Positions 8,581 to 16,624 of a stretch of 64,000 nt of DNA are shown piece after piece (the stretch's first letter is position 1; each line of letters begins with the position of its first letter). The notes below the pieces were generated by a model. That model searched no databases, was not told the origin of the DNA, and saw nothing but the letters and a program-made list of their open reading frames with translations. The position numbers and the translations under genes are program-made. The stretch is taken from assembly GCF_028285715.1 (NCBI RefSeq), contig NZ_JANQOO010000018.1, positions 1 through 64,000 of the forward strand. Reading direction: 5' to 3'. The DNA is from Ulvibacterium sp. Lineage in GTDB: Bacteria > Bacteroidota > Bacteroidia > Flavobacteriales > Flavobacteriaceae.

Positions 8581-9016
8581 GCGGTATACTTTAAATGATG
8601 ATTTGATCAAGTCCTTTGGAAATATACTAAAATGAACGGATACTTGGGAAGTTATAGGTGGAAGGTTTACATAGACTTGGAAATTTGTTTGCTTTCCATT
8701 GTCCGAAGACCGGCCCTTTGGTTGCAGGAGGGTTATTTTTTAATTCTAGACGGTCTTTTGCCGATGATAAATACATAATCCCCTAAGTCATTTCTGCCTT
8801 TCGCGTAGGGTCATAATCGCAACCAATGGTATTGTACATTACTTCCATAAACTTTTGGCAAAGGTAATGCTGTAGATCGATTAGGAAGGCGCTTTCTCGC
8901 AATTTTGTTTCCTTCTTTCCTTGCAGCGATGGGGACTAAAAGCCATTTGGTTTGGCAACATTTGGCACACACCAAGCACCAAAAGAAGCTAATGACTACT
9001 TAAATCGAAAATACAT
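8581..9016. other. Gap of 436 bp between the esterase and GH3 genes
   Basis: No intact gene is visible. The stretch holds the methyltransferase remnant listed at 8733-8848. An open but start-less frame runs on upstream of that remnant on the minus strand to about 8930; I do not recognise it. The promoter of the esterase/phosphotriesterase pair probably lies between 8581 and 8730, but no clear TAnnTTTG motif with a matching TTG was found. Confidence 0.5.
8733..8848 (-). pseudogene. Remnant of a class I SAM-dependent methyltransferase gene
   Basis: Reading the minus strand from the ATG at 8848 gives MEVMYNTIGCDYDPTRKA and then a stop at 8783. YNTIG-YD-TRKAD is the usual N-terminus of a Bacteroidetes methyltransferase of about 250 residues. 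Immediately after, in another frame, the sequence encodes NDLGDYVFIIGKRPSRIKK and a stop at 8733, which matches the usual C-terminal ending of the same family (LGDYLFI-GKK). The roughly 200 residues between, including the SAM-binding motif, are missing. The simplest reading is a large internal deletion with loss of frame. The family assignment is from memory of typical ends and needs an alignment. Confidence 0.5.
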
Positions 9017-11287
9017 CTATTTCACGACAAAAGTGGATTGCAACAGATCGCCTTCCGCGGATGAACTACCCACATAAACTTCATAGGCCATATTTTCGAC
9101 CTCCCAGTTTTTCGTGTCCGGATTATACCAGGCCAGGTCCTTTGTGGGCACATCAAGCATTACCTTTTTGGTCTCACCGGCTTTTAGATGCACTTTTTTG
9201 AACCCTCGCAACAGTTTTACCGGACGATCAACTGCCGAATTGGAGAAACCCACATACAGTTGAACTACCTCCTTGCCGTCTACCGCACCTGTATTGGAAA
9301 CGTTTACTTCAACTTCCAAGGGTTCGGTTGTTGAAAGCTCATGGGTTTTGACGACAAGTGAATCATAGGCAAAGTCGGTATAGCTTAAACCATAGCCAAA
9401 GGGATATGCCGGGGTTGTCCCTTTTTTGTCGAAAAGGGTATACCCATGATAATACCCGTACTCGAATTTTTTGGTGTAGGGTGTAAAAGGAGGGTAATCC
9501 TTTTGCTCCTTGGCAATTGAAAAAGGCAGTTTTCCACTTGGATTTGCATCCCCATAGAGAATATTTGCCAAAGCCGTGCCCCCTTCCATACCGGCATACC
9601 AAGAAAATAATATGGCCGGTACATCATCTTCCCAGGCAGACATGTCAATGGCACTACCGCCTACATACACCACTACTAAGTCGTCGTTCATGGGATGTAG
9701 GGCCTTGATCAGCCTTTCGTCTTGCTCCAACAAGCTTAAATCCTTCCTGTCACCACCTATGGTAACTTTCCCCAGGGATTTACCTGCCTCTGCCGCCTCT
9801 TCCATCTGTTCCCGGCTGAAGATAATGTATTCGCCCTCATCCTCATGGGTAAAACCGACCACCAGAATGACTTCGTCAGCATTTTGAGCCAGTTCTTTTG
9901 CTCTTTCAAGGTTACTTCCATCGTCCAGGACCACTTTGTTTCCTTGGGCTTCTTGCTGCTTTTTTATACCTTCGAAAGGGGTTTCTACATACAGAGGTGT
10001 GGAGTCGCTACTTCCGCGATCCCCTGTGTTTTCCAGGTCCGCCAATCTCCCAATTACCGCAATGGTTTTCCCTCCTTGTTTTTTAAAGGGGAGTACCCCC
10101 TCGTTTTTTAGCAATACCATGCTTTCCTCTGCCGCTTCCCGGGCAAGTGCTATGCTGGAAGGTTTGCCGATATCACTTGTTGGATAGTTGACCTGGTCAT
10201 TCACCAATGCGTACTTTAATCTCGTGGTCAGGGATCGGGTCACGATTTTATCAATATCCGCCTTCGATATCTCGCCATTATCCAAACCTTCTTGTATGAC
10301 CTCCGGAGTATAAACCTGCTGAAATGGCATTTCAACGTCCAGTCCGGCTTGTACTCCTTTAACACCATCATATACACCCATCAACCAATCCGTGGTCACA
10401 AAGCCCTCAAACCCCCAATCATCCCGTAAAATATGGGTCAGCAGTTCCTTATTGCTTCCGCAGAACTCCCCGTTGACTGAATTGTAGGCACTCATTATGG
10501 ATGCGGGTTTACCTTCCTGGACCGTTTTTTTAAAATGTGGAAGGTATACTTCGCGCAGGGTTCTTTCATCTACTTCCACATCGACGACCCATCTGGAATT
10601 CTCGATACTATTCAACGCAAAATGTTTGGGACATGCCATTACGTTGTGTTTTTCCAAACCTTTGACCGCTGCAACCCCGAACTCACCCAACAACCAGGGA
10701 TCTTCCCCATAGGTTTCCTGTGCCCTTCCCCATCCGGGATGTCGCAGCAGATTAATACAGGGTGTCGCCGCATAGTTCACTTTGTTGGCTCGCATTTCAG
10801 AGGCAATGACCTGGTTAATGCGATATTCCAGATCCGTGTTCCAACTTGCCCCACGGGCCATACCTACGGGAAAGGTGGTAACTCCTTCAACGTCCTCGCC
10901 CAACACCCGGGCTCCACGGGGTCCATCGGACAGTACCCAAGGCGGTATTCCCAGTCTCTCGTTTTCACCAACATAAATGTGGGCAAATCGCTTCTTGACC
11001 AAAAAATTGGTCGCCAACTTTGCCATTCCACTACCATAGGGTTCTCCATACATTTGCGCTATTTTTTCATCCAAACTCATCTGTGCAACCAAGTTTTGGG
11101 CAATTACTTGGGTATCGGTACCGGCATATTCCTTTTGAAGATACTCTTTGGAGACATAAAGAGAAGGTCTATCGTAGTTGAGGTTAACGATTACGACAAT
11201 GCTAAGCACAACCAAAATTAGGGCAATTGTGATACCGAACCATTTGAGCAGTTTTAAAGCGATTCTTTTAAATTTAGATCGGGCCAT
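9017..11287 (-). CDS. Glycoside hydrolase family 3 beta-glycosidase, membrane anchored
   Basis: 756 aa from the ATG at 11287 (a start seven codons upstream is possible but would sit inside the operator). Residues 12-37 form one hydrophobic helix after a basic N-terminus, without a lipobox, so the enzyme is probably a membrane-anchored periplasmic protein. The GH3 N-terminal barrel carries KHF at 221-223 and the nucleophile Asp300 in FVTTDW; the C-terminal domain follows, and a fibronectin-III-like domain ends the chain. GH3 enzymes release terminal beta-linked sugars such as glucose or xylose. The gene is divergent from an NrtR-like regulator and has a TTG-N20-TATATTTG promoter covered by two operator repeats, so it is very likely the regulator's target. 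Confidence 0.9.
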   Translation of the reverse strand: MARSKFKRIALKLLKWFGITIALILVVLSIVVIVNLNYDRPSLYVSKEYLQKEYAGTDTQVIAQNLVAQMSLDEKIAQMYGEPYGSGMAKLATNFLVKKRFAHIYVGENERLGIPPWVLSDGPRGARVLGEDVEGVTTFPVGMARGASWNTDLEYRINQVIASEMRANKVNYAATPCINLLRHPGWGRAQETYGEDPWLLGEFGVAAVKGLEKHNVMACPKHFALNSIENSRWVVDVEVDERTLREVYLPHFKKTVQEGKPASIMSAYNSVNGEFCGSNKELLTHILRDDWGFEGFVTTDWLMGVYDGVKGVQAGLDVEMPFQQVYTPEVIQEGLDNGEISKADIDKIVTRSLTTRLKYALVNDQVNYPTSDIGKPSSIALAREAAEESMVLLKNEGVLPFKKQGGKTIAVIGRLADLENTGDRGSSDSTPLYVETPFEGIKKQQEAQGNKVVLDDGSNLERAKELAQNADEVILVVGFTHEDEGEYIIFSREQMEEAAEAGKSLGKVTIGGDRKDLSLLEQDERLIKALHPMNDDLVVVYVGGSAIDMSAWEDDVPAILFSWYAGMEGGTALANILYGDANPSGKLPFSIAKEQKDYPPFTPYTKKFEYGYYHGYTLFDKKGTTPAYPFGYGLSYTDFAYDSLVVKTHELSTTEPLEVEVNVSNTGAVDGKEVVQLYVGFSNSAVDRPVKLLRGFKKVHLKAGETKKVMLDVPTKDLAWYNPDTKNWEVENMAYEVYVGSSSAEGDLLQSTFVVK

Positions 11288-11290
11288 ATT

Positions 11291-11307
11291 TGTGTCATTT
11301 TGCCACA
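11291..11307. promoter_or_regulatory. Operator copy 1 for the NrtR-like regulator
   Basis: TGTGTCATTTTGCCACA: inverted repeat with 6-bp arms (one mismatch) around a 5-nt spacer. It overlaps the -7 element and expected start of the GH3 promoter. A second, perfect copy lies 28 bp to the right. Binding by the adjacent regulator is inferred from position. Confidence 0.6.
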
Positions 11308-11336
11308 AATATATAAAATGTGGCGTTTTGCCACAA
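11306..11336 (-). promoter_or_regulatory. Bacteroidetes-type promoter of the GH3 gene
   Basis: On the minus strand, TTG (11336-11334), a 20-nt spacer and TATATTTG (11313-11306) match the primary-sigma consensus TTG-N19/20-TAnnTTTG exactly. Transcription would start near 11300, giving a leader of about 12 nt before the ATG at 11287. Both operator copies overlap this promoter. Confidence 0.6.
11319..11335. promoter_or_regulatory. Operator copy 2 for the NrtR-like regulator
   Basis: TGTGGCGTTTTGCCACA: perfect 6-bp inverted repeat with spacer GTTTT. It covers the -33 region of the GH3 promoter and the spacer of the regulator's own promoter, so one bound protein could control both directions, including autoregulation. 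Confidence 0.62.
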
Positions 11337-11341
11337 ATTTT

Positions 11342-11349
11342 TACTTTTG
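11342..11349 (+). promoter_or_regulatory. -7 element of the regulator promoter
   Basis: TACTTTTG matches TAnnTTTG exactly and ends six bases before the ATG at 11355. No good TTG lies at the right distance (GTG at 11320-11322 is the nearest). With this spacing the transcript would start at or very near the start codon, so the mRNA may be leaderless. Confidence 0.45.
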
Positions 11350-11354
11350 TATTT

Positions 11355-12071
11355 ATGGACGTGCAAAAATTTTTAGATCAGGGGGAAGAACTGTATCTGC
11401 CCAATGTTTCCGTGGATGTGGTTATTCTCGGTTTTAAGGATGGGGAGTTAAAGGTTTTATTGTTGGAATTCGAAGGAAGTTGGGCCCTGCCCGGAGGCTA
11501 TGTGGGAAAGGACGAATCCGTATCCGATGCGGCCGTAAGGGTATTGGAGGAAAGGACCGGGTTGCAACAGCCCTATTTGCGCCTTTTTCAGGTATTCGGG
11601 GATAGGGATCGAAATTTTGCGTCGGAATTTGAGCGATTGTTAAAGGCGGCAGGGTATAACTGGAAAAAGGATTTATGGATCAATAAGCGCTTTATATCGT
11701 TGGCCTACTATGCATTGATCCATATTGAGGATGCCCGGCCTACGGGCGGCATTTTTTCCCAACCCTGTGCCTGGCACAATCTGGATGATCTGCCCCCAAT
11801 GTTGATGGACCACGCCAAGATTGCACTTGAATCCCGCACACAGTTAAAAAGGGATATCGGGATGGAGCAGATTTCCTTTAATCTCTTGCCCGAGGAGTTC
11901 ACCATGCCCCAATTGCACAAACTGCACGAACGTATTCTTGAGAGGAAACTGGAGCGAAGCCGATTTCAAAAGAAAATGTTGTCCCTGGATATATTTGAAC
12001 GGTTATCGGAACCTAAGGCAGACGCCCCTCGACGTAAGCCTTTTTTATATCGGTTTAAAAAAGAGGAATAG
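11355..12071 (+). CDS. NrtR-like transcriptional regulator: degenerate Nudix plus winged helix
   Basis: 238 aa from the ATG at 11355; a longer open frame runs back into the GH3 gene and is not credible. The N-terminal Nudix domain (about 15-150) has a Nudix box at 48-70 (G-x5-E-x7-R-V-L-E-E-R-T-G-L) in which two acidic positions of the REUxEExGU consensus are changed (E to V and E to R), so hydrolase activity is doubtful. The C-terminal third (about 160-235) is the winged-helix DNA-binding part seen in NrtR proteins. In Bacteroidetes such proteins often serve as sugar-responsive repressors. Divergence from the GH3 gene and the twin operators between them suggest that it senses a sugar released by that glycosidase. 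Confidence 0.85.
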   Translation: MDVQKFLDQGEELYLPNVSVDVVILGFKDGELKVLLLEFEGSWALPGGYVGKDESVSDAAVRVLEERTGLQQPYLRLFQVFGDRDRNFASEFERLLKAAGYNWKKDLWINKRFISLAYYALIHIEDARPTGGIFSQPCAWHNLDDLPPMLMDHAKIALESRTQLKRDIGMEQISFNLLPEEFTMPQLHKLHERILERKLERSRFQKKMLSLDIFERLSEPKADAPRRKPFLYRFKKEE

Positions 12072-12096
12072 GTACTTATGAAAGGCAGTATTGAAT

Positions 12097-12354
12097 CTAG
12101 GGAGAAATTAGGTACTTGTAACTTAAATAAAATATAATCACTATGACCACAATCTGGAATAACCACCCAATTCTGGAATTCTTCTTCAATTGCTTGACAT
12201 TGTAAAAGGTATCAAATTTCCTTTGCCCCAAATGCCATAAATATCGGATTATGGCCCCAAACCATTCAGTGGCATTTCGTTCGTGCTCTGCCGGGGTCAA
12301 TATTCTAAACTCTTCATCTTTGTCCGGCCCTTGAGTGTTTGGATCTTGGTTCAT
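12097..12354 (-). CDS. Small protein with one C-terminal membrane helix
   Basis: 85 aa from the ATG at 12354 (an ATG twelve codons upstream also exists). The N-terminal 60 residues are polar, with an acidic start (MNQDPNTQ, DKDEEF) and a Trp-rich middle (TEWFGAIIRYLWHLG). Residues about 64-80 form a hydrophobic helix (GWLFQIVVIVIIFYLSY), so it is probably a tail-anchored membrane protein. No family is recognised. It converges with the NrtR-like gene 25 bp away and stands in an AT-rich stretch. Confidence 0.5.
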   Translation of the reverse strand: MNQDPNTQGPDKDEEFRILTPAEHERNATEWFGAIIRYLWHLGQRKFDTFYNVKQLKKNSRIGWLFQIVVIVIIFYLSYKYLISP

Positions 12355-12514
12355 AATAGAAATAGTGTGGAACACTTTTATTAAAGACAAAAGCCTTTAA
12401 GTACGTATTATACAATTTACATAAAAGAAGGGGGTAGGCCTTACTTTATCCAATCAAGTCGTATAACTAAAATAAATTGGGCTCGGTTCCTTACAAAATA
12501 GATGGGCCTATTAA

Positions 12515-13123
12515 TTACTTAAATTTTACTTTACCTACTATTTCATCACCATAATATAGAATTCCCGAGGTACTACTCTTGGGAAATGGAAAAAAGAAAT
12601 TCAATTTTTTTGTTTTGAACTTTCGCGGTTTAAAATAAATAACTTGATTTTCCCGTTTGCCCCAGCCATCATAGTCCAAGGGTATTTCCAAGTTGTCGTA
12701 ATCTTCAAAGGTATATTCCGAAAAACTATCCTTTATCTCGGGATTGTAGGGTAAAACACTGTTTTTCTTTTTCGGAGGATGTTTTAGCAGCTTGACGAAA
12801 TTCTCAAAAGCGGTAAAGGTTTGACAGGAAATGTCCATTGGCCTGCTTCGGATTCTATGGGTTTCGTCGATAAGAGAGAATTTATTGATATCGAAAAGTT
12901 GTCTCTTTCCATTTTTTGCCGTCATTCTCAATTTTACAAAGATTGTTTTCAATTTATCCGATTTGAGAATAATCGATGTATTGGCTTGTATTTTACTAAG
13001 CTTCCTGGCATGAATTAATTCCAGTTCAAACTTTCCTTTTTCTACTGTCGCGTTTTGGGCATGGAAAACCGTATGAACAAGCCATAAAAGAAAAATCCAT
13101 GATTTAGGTTTGAAAAATGACAT
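12515..13123 (-). CDS. Exported protein of unknown function
   Basis: 202 aa from the ATG at 13123. The open frame extends 57 codons further, but that part is low-complexity and hydrophobic without family look, whereas the 13123 start gives a good signal peptide (WIFLLWLVHTVFHA, cleavage about residue 24). The mature protein is rich in Lys, Phe and Asn, with a repeated PP-KKK and FPFPKSS region, and ends GKVKFK. I recognise no domain. The gene and its surroundings are clearly more AT-rich than the genes around them, which may reflect recent transfer or weak constraint. Confidence 0.55.
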   Translation of the reverse strand: MSFFKPKSWIFLLWLVHTVFHAQNATVEKGKFELELIHARKLSKIQANTSIILKSDKLKTIFVKLRMTAKNGKRQLFDINKFSLIDETHRIRSRPMDISCQTFTAFENFVKLLKHPPKKKNSVLPYNPEIKDSFSEYTFEDYDNLEIPLDYDGWGKRENQVIYFKPRKFKTKKLNFFFPFPKSSTSGILYYGDEIVGKVKFK

Positions 13124-13481
13124 GCAGTTAGAACATCGTTTTAAGAGTTTTAGTATAAATACCCAGTACCAAATATCCGTGTAGGAGACTTTCATTAAAT
13201 AAGGGTACAAGGAGTATTCCAAAACATAAGCAGAAAACAAGATAAAAGTACGGGTATATTTTAACCGCCGATGTCTGTAACAGCATGGAGCCACTGCAAA
13301 ACTATCGATAAAAACCGCATTTTTTTCGGTAAGTTGAGTTGGGGTTGGATTCCGTTCAACGGACCTTTTTCACACTTCATCCATAAAAGGTCCACTAACC
13401 GAAAATCCGTGTCGTTCAGCGGTTTACAGAGCATCTCAGCTTGCTATCGGGGTTATCTTTATGTAACCCAATCGCACTGAC
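13124..13481. other. 358-bp gap with a structured leader upstream of a small exported protein
   Basis: No gene is supported. A small palindrome CCGTTCAACGG (13352-13362) overlaps the left arm of a larger perfect 9-bp inverted repeat (GGACCTTTT at 13361-13369, AAAAGGTCC at 13385-13393, loop 15 nt). The two hairpins cannot form together, so a switching leader for the gene at 13482 is possible. TATCTTTA near 13454 resembles a -7 element but lacks a matching -33. Confidence 0.4.
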
Positions 13482-13739
13482 ATGAAGTCTATTTTAACCT
13501 TGCTTATCGTCCTTCTCTTCGGAGCTATGGCTTTGGCACAAAACACACAAACCGATGTTAAAGTGGAGTCTATTGAAATGGGTGTTGTTCTGGATGGTAG
13601 CCTTGCTGTTCCTGTCGCTACTTTCCAAGGTACGCAACCCGGCCAAGATCAAGTCGCGCGTTTATACAAATTCCGAAATTCAAGAGTAAAGAAAGCCCTG
13701 TCTTTCCGCACCAAAAAAAATAAAGCCAAATTGGCCTAA
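13482..13739 (+). CDS. Small exported protein, paralogue of the gene at 32
   Basis: 85 aa with a signal peptide (LTLLIVLLFGAMALA, cleavage before QNTQ). The mature form has a DVKVESIEMG block and a basic C-terminus VARLYKFRNSRVKKALSF with a Lys-rich tail ending AKLA; 22 of the last 28 residues are identical to the protein at 32. The middle segments differ in length and sequence, so only the two ends are constrained. Function is unknown; the basic tail could bind nucleic acid, lipopolysaccharide or a partner protein. Two tiny genes (13776 and 13883) and a strong terminator follow on the same strand, suggesting one transcript. Confidence 0.72.
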   Translation: MKSILTLLIVLLFGAMALAQNTQTDVKVESIEMGVVLDGSLAVPVATFQGTQPGQDQVARLYKFRNSRVKKALSFRTKKNKAKLA

Positions 13740-13775
13740 AGGTTCCCCAATACCTTAACCCTAAATCTATTAGCT

Positions 13776-13886
13776 ATGATCTTTGCATTTATTACCGTTT
13801 CAATTCTTTTGGTAGTCACTTATGTTGCTGTATTTCCCAAGTCCAAAGGTGCTTTGCGACCTTTAAAGGTACCGGTACGTAAATGA
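13776..13886 (+). CDS. 36-residue membrane microprotein
   Basis: The sequence encodes MIFAFITVSILLVVTYVAVF, a single membrane helix, followed by a basic tail (PKSKGAL, RPLKVPVRK). It starts 36 bp after the 85-aa protein gene and its TGA overlaps the next ATG (ATGA), a sign of coupled translation. The clean helix-plus-basic-tail plan and the overlap argue that it is real despite its size. No family is known to me. Confidence 0.5.
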   Translation: MIFAFITVSILLVVTYVAVFPKSKGALRPLKVPVRK

Positions 13887-13981
13887 AGAATGGAAGTACA
13901 CTAAACAAATTCTACCCCTATTCCCGGGACACCGGAATGGCGTTGGAAGAATTTAAAGAAACAGGAATGTATATCAAATAA
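13883..13981 (+). CDS. 32-residue microprotein overlapping the membrane microprotein
   Basis: The ATG lies in an ATGA overlap with the stop of the 36-residue frame. The product is soluble (MKNGSTLNKFYPYSRDTG, then MALEEFKETGMYIK). A strong terminator follows 43 bp later. It may be a real partner of the membrane peptide or a chance frame; the overlap and the terminator position favour a short operon. Confidence 0.38.
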   Translation: MKNGSTLNKFYPYSRDTGMALEEFKETGMYIK

Positions 13982-14024
13982 TGTTTCCAGCCATCACTTT
14001 CTCATGTTAACCGCATGATTTTTT

Positions 14025-14055
14025 CCCCTTCCTTTTAAGGAAGGGGATTTTTGTT
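14025..14055 (+). terminator. Rho-independent terminator of the small-protein unit
   Basis: Perfect 10-bp stem (CCCCTTCCTT at 14025-14034, AAGGAAGGGG at 14037-14046) followed by ATTTTTGTT. The U-tract is on the plus strand only, so it closes the transcript carrying the genes at 13482, 13776 and 13883. Confidence 0.8.
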
Positions 14056-14107
14056 ATAAAATGACGCCTTTGCGATTAGCGATTTTGTCTATATTCAATT
14101 CAGTCGA

Positions 14108-16624
14108 CTAATCGCCTGGCACGTTGATTTTATCCCCCAAAAACAGGGCGTTCAAAAACAATCGATTGGTACCATACCAGGAACCTCTAAAGTTGGGATT
14201 GTCCGCAAATAGGACCACACGTCCATTGCCCAGTTTACTGACCAACAACGAGGCTGAAGCTTTTGCAAACTCCTCCATATTCTTTTTGGTAATGAACCCA
14301 TCTATATGGGGTGCATCAGTATATTGGGCTACGGTAGCATAGGCATTCTTGCTGGGCGAGAGCCATACTTCGTTATTCTTGTAAATCGGAATCTGTTGAT
14401 TTTGGTAGCCAAAACCTAAGGGATGGGTAGTATCCAGGTCTACTTTAAGAATAATGCCACCTATTTGTTCCTTGCCGATGTTTTCGGGCGCGTTCACATA
14501 GGGTTTTCGTTCTACCACGGCCGTAGAGTCCTTTTTGGATTTGGTCAATTTTTCGAGCACTAGTTTCTTCTCAATGGCCCACTGGGCAGCGGTGCCAATC
14601 GTAATCAAGGTATTTCCCTTGCTTACCCAGTCCTTGATTTTATCCAGTTGTTTCTGGGTCAGGTCATAGCTCCCCGAGACCATGACCAAGATATTGTAGT
14701 TATCGATGTTTGCCCTATTAAAATTACGCATCGGGATTTTGGTAATGGGCATGCCCACACGCGTATCCAATAAATGCCAGACCTCTCCAGCCTCGTAGGA
14801 CCGTACTCCCTGACCTATAAGCATGGCGGCCCTGGGAGTTTTTAAGGCCTTTATATTACGACTTCCCAAGTCGATACCTTTTAGGTTATAACCCGTGGAG
14901 ATCCCATAGGTGGGAACCTGAAATTTTCGCTGGGCCTGCTGGATAATCCGATATACTTCATCCACCGATTTCTTCTGTAGGGATACAGGAACTACCAGGG
15001 CGCCATAGTTGAATTGCTTTCCCTTGGGGCCTAGTTTTGCAGTAAAAGGTTTAAAGGCCGAGGAAACTATTAGGCCGTTTTGCTGTATCTGATTGAGTAG
15101 GGCCGGGGCGTTGTAATCATCCCAATCGATAACATAAGCGTAGTCTGATTTTTGTACGGGAGCCAGAGCGGTCAAATTATCTGTCGATTCCACTTTTTCG
15201 CCTAAATTCAGGGAATTTACTGGCCGATACCGCATGTTATAAAAATTGGCCACGGACCAGGCGGAAGCATCGTAGTATACACTGTCCCGATACTTTTCAT
15301 AGGTCTCGAACATGGTCTGTACCATTCTATATTGGGGTTGTGCCGTAGGTACCACATAGTTTTCCCCTGATTTAAATACCTCTATTTTATGCAGTAAAAG
15401 CTTATCGATAAAAGCTTTGGTACGGTTGGCATCATAGGCATCTCCAAAGGAATACCCCCTAATTTTGCCTTTGCCCGCATTGGTCAGGGCACTTTTAAAG
15501 AAATCCTGCTGGTACTTGCGCAGATAAGCCTTGTTTTCTACGGCCGCCTTTATGGTGGCCATGCTCGTTACATATTGGTTGCGAATGGTAAATGGGAAGG
15601 TAATTTCACCAAAAGCGGTTTTTTGTCGATGGCCACGGCTACTGGCCTGCTCAAAAAGTAGTCCCAGACCGCCTTGTAGATCCGGGTAGGAGGAACCATA
15701 GCCTGGGTACGTACCATCAAAGGCCTCTTTGGTAAAATAAAAGGAACCGATACTGTCCAGCGCTTGGGCAAAATAGTTCCCGAACATTTCGTTGAGGTCC
15801 TCATAATTTTCCTTTGGCATAATTGGGTCTAACGACCCATTGGACTTCATAGGCTCAAAAAAGTAACTGCTCTGCGTTCCCATTTCATGATAGTCCGTCA
15901 CCACATTAGGATACCATTGGTGGTACCAAAGGAGTTTTCCGCGACTTTCCGGATTAATGCCCAAGAGCCAGTCACGGTTTAGATCAAACCAATAGTGATT
16001 GGTTCGTCCTCCAGGCCAGTATTCATTATGTTCGGCATCCTGGGGATCGGCCACTTCGGGGTTGCCTTGGTACATATTGGCCCATTGCGTATGCCGGTCA
16101 CGACCGTCCGGGTTGAGGGTAGGGTCTATAAATAGGACGGCATTTTTACGATAGCTTTGGATTTCGGGATGGTTCGAGGCCACTAGGGTATAGGCCGTCA
16201 ACAAAGCCGACTCCGAGGTTGAAGGCTCATTGCCATGTACGCTATAACCTAAATTGATAAAGATGGGAACCTCGGCATAATTGGAAACATTTTTGGACGG
16301 GTCGGTAAAGGCCAAATGTTGCTGTTTCAAAGCACTTAGGTTAGAGAGATTCTCCGGGTCGGTAACCGTTAAGATGACCAACTTGCGTCCCTCATGGGTT
16401 TTTCCGTATTCCTGTAAAGAGGCGCGATCGGATACCTCGGCCAATTTTTGCAAATAAGCAACGATGAGATCATGGCGGGTATGATGCTCCCCAATACCGT
16501 AGCCTAGAAATTCCTGGGGTGAGGGAATATCGGCAGCAAACGGATGGAACTTTTTATAGAAGTAATCCTGTGCCTGAAGGGCACCACTGCACAACAGCAG
16601 CAAAAAAAGAGTCTTTTTGAGCAT
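14108..16624 (-). CDS. Secreted M14-family zinc carboxypeptidase
   Basis: 838 aa from the ATG at 16624, chosen because it gives a signal peptide (LFLLLLCSGALQAQ); the open frame runs 53 codons further without family resemblance. The M14 domain spans about 30-400: the zinc motif HGNE gives His130 and Glu133 in YSVHGNEPS, LNPDGRDR supplies the Arg region, and DYHEMG carries the third zinc ligand. The C-terminal 400 residues are a non-catalytic region typical of large Bacteroidetes M14 proteins. It probably trims peptides in the periplasm or outside the cell. A histidine kinase gene lies 160 bp upstream on the same strand. Confidence 0.87.
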   Translation of the reverse strand: MLKKTLFLLLLCSGALQAQDYFYKKFHPFAADIPSPQEFLGYGIGEHHTRHDLIVAYLQKLAEVSDRASLQEYGKTHEGRKLVILTVTDPENLSNLSALKQQHLAFTDPSKNVSNYAEVPIFINLGYSVHGNEPSTSESALLTAYTLVASNHPEIQSYRKNAVLFIDPTLNPDGRDRHTQWANMYQGNPEVADPQDAEHNEYWPGGRTNHYWFDLNRDWLLGINPESRGKLLWYHQWYPNVVTDYHEMGTQSSYFFEPMKSNGSLDPIMPKENYEDLNEMFGNYFAQALDSIGSFYFTKEAFDGTYPGYGSSYPDLQGGLGLLFEQASSRGHRQKTAFGEITFPFTIRNQYVTSMATIKAAVENKAYLRKYQQDFFKSALTNAGKGKIRGYSFGDAYDANRTKAFIDKLLLHKIEVFKSGENYVVPTAQPQYRMVQTMFETYEKYRDSVYYDASAWSVANFYNMRYRPVNSLNLGEKVESTDNLTALAPVQKSDYAYVIDWDDYNAPALLNQIQQNGLIVSSAFKPFTAKLGPKGKQFNYGALVVPVSLQKKSVDEVYRIIQQAQRKFQVPTYGISTGYNLKGIDLGSRNIKALKTPRAAMLIGQGVRSYEAGEVWHLLDTRVGMPITKIPMRNFNRANIDNYNILVMVSGSYDLTQKQLDKIKDWVSKGNTLITIGTAAQWAIEKKLVLEKLTKSKKDSTAVVERKPYVNAPENIGKEQIGGIILKVDLDTTHPLGFGYQNQQIPIYKNNEVWLSPSKNAYATVAQYTDAPHIDGFITKKNMEEFAKASASLLVSKLGNGRVVLFADNPNFRGSWYGTNRLFLNALFLGDKINVPGD

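Noticed and set aside
8955-8985. TTTGGCAACATTTGGCAC as a sigma-54 promoter
   Set aside because: The TGGCA at the start resembles a -24 box, but at the right distance there is no TTGC; the match is chance.
11178-11354. Upstream extension of the NrtR-like frame
   Set aside because: It would run through the operators, both promoters and part of the GH3 gene.
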